Source: Strongylocentrotus purpuratus (Eukaryota; Echinodermata; Echinoidea; Camarodonta; Strongylocentrotidae). Taken from it: a stretch of DNA of 64,000 nucleotides. Of this stretch, positions 60,967 through 64,000 are shown piece after piece. Position 1 is the first letter of the stretch, and each line of letters begins with the position of its first letter. The translations under genes were made by a program, and so were the position numbers. Under the pieces are notes generated by a model. The model saw only the letters and a program-made list of their open reading frames with translations, was not told where the DNA came from and ran no database searches. The DNA lies in the NCBI RefSeq assembly GCF_000002235.5, contig NW_022145612.1, forward strand, positions 17,228,809 through 17,292,808. The letters run 5' to 3'.

Positions 60967-61996
60967 GTGAGATGACCTTATATCTAACCTAGAACTAGAG
61001 TTGGACAATTACCCCTGAACACCATAACCCTGGACGTTTACCTCAAAACACCAAAGATTGGCTTGACCCCTGGCCATTATCCTAACGATAGCCTTACTAG
61101 GAGCAGTAATTCCGGAGGGAAATCGTTCTGAGAGTATGAAATGGCCAGGGGCTGGTAATGTTACTGTCAAAGAAGCATAATTTCAAATGGCTAATTGTCC
61201 TGATATATTCTCTCCGGAAGTTGTCCTGATGACATATCAATATGTTCTTTTTGGGAAGCCGTCAAGGATGATTGATAAGGTAGTCATTCTAAATGGGAAA
61301 TTGGTCTGAGGGGGAATTAAGATTGTCAGGGAGTGAAAGGAGCGGCTAATTGCCCGGATGGCATGTGTTCGTTTTGGCAGATGTCCTGATGACCTGTTAA
61401 AAATTGAACTATAGTTATTGTAAATTAGTGATAATATTCAAATTTTATTATATTAGGACAAACAGGCATGCCAAATATTAGGTTATTGATAACTCTAGCC
61501 CATTACGTATTCATTTAAGATAAAGAAAAGTGATTTATCCTTTCTTTCATGGTACGACTTTTTCCTATGCAGAATTGAATAATAAAAAAAGACAATCGTG
61601 TAATAAAAGGCCAAAGAAACAAAAACTATAATTTGATTAGTTTTTGCCTGTCCCATTTTAGTAACTAGGCCTTACCCTTTGTCTGAATTGTAGGGTACGT
61701 TCTTCCCATTTGCCATTTTCTTCTTATTATAGTTTTACTACTATCTCCTCCTCGAATAGATCCTGAGACATGCCTACAACACCCACTACACCTACGACTC
61801 CTGCAACTGACCCAGCAACATAGCTAGAAATTATATCCTATGCACACTTATCTGGTCTTAAACCCTTTCTCATTACTTAAAAAAAACAACGAGGATATTC
61901 AATTTACATATGTGTTCATGTCTGTCTTCTGTGAGAATTGTCTTTGTTATAATGTCTACTATCCCTATTCTTTTTTTCACTCTATATGTTCTCCAG
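60967..61996. other. intron 3 of right SLC16-like copy
   Basis: Close mirror of the left intron 3 (26021-27090), with words such as AAATGGGAAATTGGTCTGAG in common. No additional exon or insertion noticed. Confidence 0.7.
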
Positions 61997-62882
61997 GTCT
62001 GATATACGACTTGACGCAGGATTACAAGTTAGTCTTCGTTGCGTTAGGTGTAGCCGAGGTTCTCATCTCTTTCAGTTACATCTGTTTCGTCATTGCACAG
62101 AACTATCAGCGAAAGAAGAAAGAGGCGTTGACACTGGATGAAGCTAACGTTGCAGGGCATAAGCTTTAAAATAATGATTTTTTTTTTTAAACCAAAGAGG
62201 AATGGTTTGATGACTTATGATGGTGCTGACATGAATGGTGTAATTGCTGTTTGATTATTTATCGTCGGAATGTTATATCGTTATATTAATCATATTAATA
62301 CCGTAGACCACTATTTACCTTATCTGATATTTGTACCTCTGAAATTTTACACCAATTTTCAAATTCATAGATGATCAATACTAATTTCGAAATTTGAATA
62401 CTATATTTGTTATGCTTTTTTTAAACATTCCATTTATGTCATTATTCTTGTAAGTATTAAATAATTATGCTCACGTATACGTTCGTTGTTATCAGAACGC
62501 CAGATAAACTTCTCTATTGCTCCCATTTAGGGGGTTGATGCAACACATGTATAGGATTAACCCATACGAATATACACTCGGTAAAAGAAGAGAAAGTGGA
62601 CTCTTTTTATTGTGAGCAATTTTCATATAAACCGCCAAAAATATAATAGAATTCAACCAAATTAAAGGAAAATTAATAATTTACCGACATCCATTAAGAT
62701 CAAGTTTCAAACATTCACACTTGAATGGGCATATTCATTTCACCGTTAGAATATCCGATTAAAAGAAGATTACAAGTAAAGCAAGCAGCGATTCAAATGT
62801 TAATGAACATGTGCATCTGTATATTCTTGTTCAACATTGGAAATAAAGAATGAGAAACAATGAGAAAGTTACAGCTCTAGAT

Positions 62883-64000
62883 TTCAGGTAATGTATCAGG
62901 ACTGCAATGTTTTTAACATGCATGGTCAAAATGCCTCTACTCTCGCGTTCTCGAGATTGTTTTTTTTTTCTTTCACTGCTTTAATTTGACTCTACAAGAT
63001 GGAAATGCTCATCAACATTTAAATGGCTAGTGCCCCATATTTTGCCATTTTCTTTCACCGACAGACTCATCTTTTCTTAATACCTATTTTAGCTCACCAC
63101 AGCACTTCTTACTGTACCATATCCGTCTCATTAAATTGTCTTACAAGGTGAGAAAATACCTCCGTAAGTTGCAAAGTTGAATTGCTGAAGCTATATTCAC
63201 TTTTGAGAATTGTTCGTTCGAATACCTTGTAAGGAGGATGGGATAACCCCTTTACAAAAGCAAATGAACATATCTTTGACGAACGAACCGATCTTGAAAA
63301 ATACCTTCTCAACCTGATGTATATTGAGGTACCTAAGAGCAAGCAAGACAGGTATTTCAGTTGTTCAGTTGTTTTGCCATCTCACATAGATTTTCATTTG
63401 AATAGCAGCTGCATGGAAAATATTATTGATACGAAGTATATAACTTAAGATGCATGATGCAGCTGCATGGAAAATATTATTGATACGAAGTATATAACTT
63501 AAGATGCATGATGCACACAAAGAAAAGGCAATACTCGAGGTCAAAGTTGTTAATATATAATATGTTGGCATATAAAACTTTGTTGATACACATTGATATG
63601 TGTAATAATAATGTTTGTGCCTATAATATACACCTCAAGAAACGAATCACATACATGAAACAAGATATAAATATGTATTTCAGAAGCAACTATTGCAACG
63701 GGTTTATTTGTCACGTATTCATGTATTTCTTTGTGTGTGCGTTGTTTTGTTTTTGTTTGGTATAATAGCATATCAGCATATTATGTGCTGCTATTATTGT
63801 ACGACTTCATAATTCTCTCTAGCATGCTAGATCGAAGACTATGCTTTTGTTTGTGATTTTTTTTTCTTCTACATTTTCTGTTCATCCATTTTTTTCTCCT
63901 ACTACTTTGCTCTATCACTAAACAAGTAATTATCTTTATGAACAAAACAAGAAATATATGTACACTAAGCATAAAAAGTAACTCGACGCTCTTTATTGTT
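62883..64000. other. unique flank beyond right arm, no gene seen
   Basis: No similarity to the left flank and no recognisable exon. Contains the 54-bp tandem duplication at 63406-63513; short open frames here show no domain. Confidence 0.5.
63406..63513 (+). repeat. 54-bp tandem duplication
   Basis: CAGCTGCATGGAAAATATTA through TTAAGATGCATGATG is repeated once with period 54 (starts 63406 and 63460), essentially identical, so recent. Confidence 0.95.

Overview
This is eukaryotic, AT-rich, intron-rich DNA from an animal, most probably an echinoderm and perhaps a sea urchin. The evidence is spliced genes with GT-AG introns, a secreted EGF/C-type-lectin protein whose introns are all phase 1, a CR1/Jockey-group LINE with an ACTTGA-rich tail, tRNA-derived SINEs, and a foldback transposon whose ends are 15-bp tandem arrays. 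That last architecture resembles, from memory, the sea urchin TU elements. No operon, CRISPR array, rRNA gene or intact tRNA gene was seen. Coding exons cover only a few percent of the window; most of the rest is repeats and mobile DNA.

Region 1 (1-18400) holds two divergent genes. TXNL1 (thioredoxin-like 1; minus strand, 5 exons, 3' end outside the window) starts at 5015. About 1.1 kb away a plus-strand gene begins at 6121 and runs to 18400. I assembled it from six exons that join in frame to give a 326-residue secreted protein: signal peptide, a small cysteine module, one EGF domain, a Ser/Thr-rich stalk and a C-type lectin domain lacking the usual calcium-site motifs. Its introns contain LINE tails, microsatellites and a perfect 46-bp palindrome.

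Region 2 (18401-64000) is organised around a large inverted duplication. The left arm (about 23540-35445) and right arm (about 50803-62882) each carry a complete 4-exon SLC16-like (monocarboxylate transporter family) gene. The two genes lie head to head and have identical exon lengths (199, 141, 900 and 173 nt). The left gene is intact (470 aa). The right gene is cut in its third exon by a 3.9-kb non-LTR retrotransposon with an exact 6-bp target duplication (AATATC), and by chance the reading frame continues into the LINE ORF1 remnant. Each arm serves as the empty-site control for the other. A SINE is shared and so predates the duplication. A TU-like foldback element, a TTAA-flanked element and a CCATGG-rich palindromic MITE are left-arm only; the LINE and a MULE-like MITE with a 9-bp target duplication are right-arm only.

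The 15.4-kb spacer between the arms (35446-50802) has no gene I can support. It holds a TA-flanked palindromic transposon, a higher-order satellite (period 291-292 bp) with hairpins, a putative solo LTR, a 3.2-kb composite repeat block rich in GGGCCC and CCATATGG words, and a second copy of the MULE-like MITE. A second, separate inverted homology links 22020-23270 to 46470-47165. No new cellular pathway is evident. The most notable items are the unusual lectin, the transporter/LINE fusion, and the set of mobile elements whose insertion order can be read from the paired arms.
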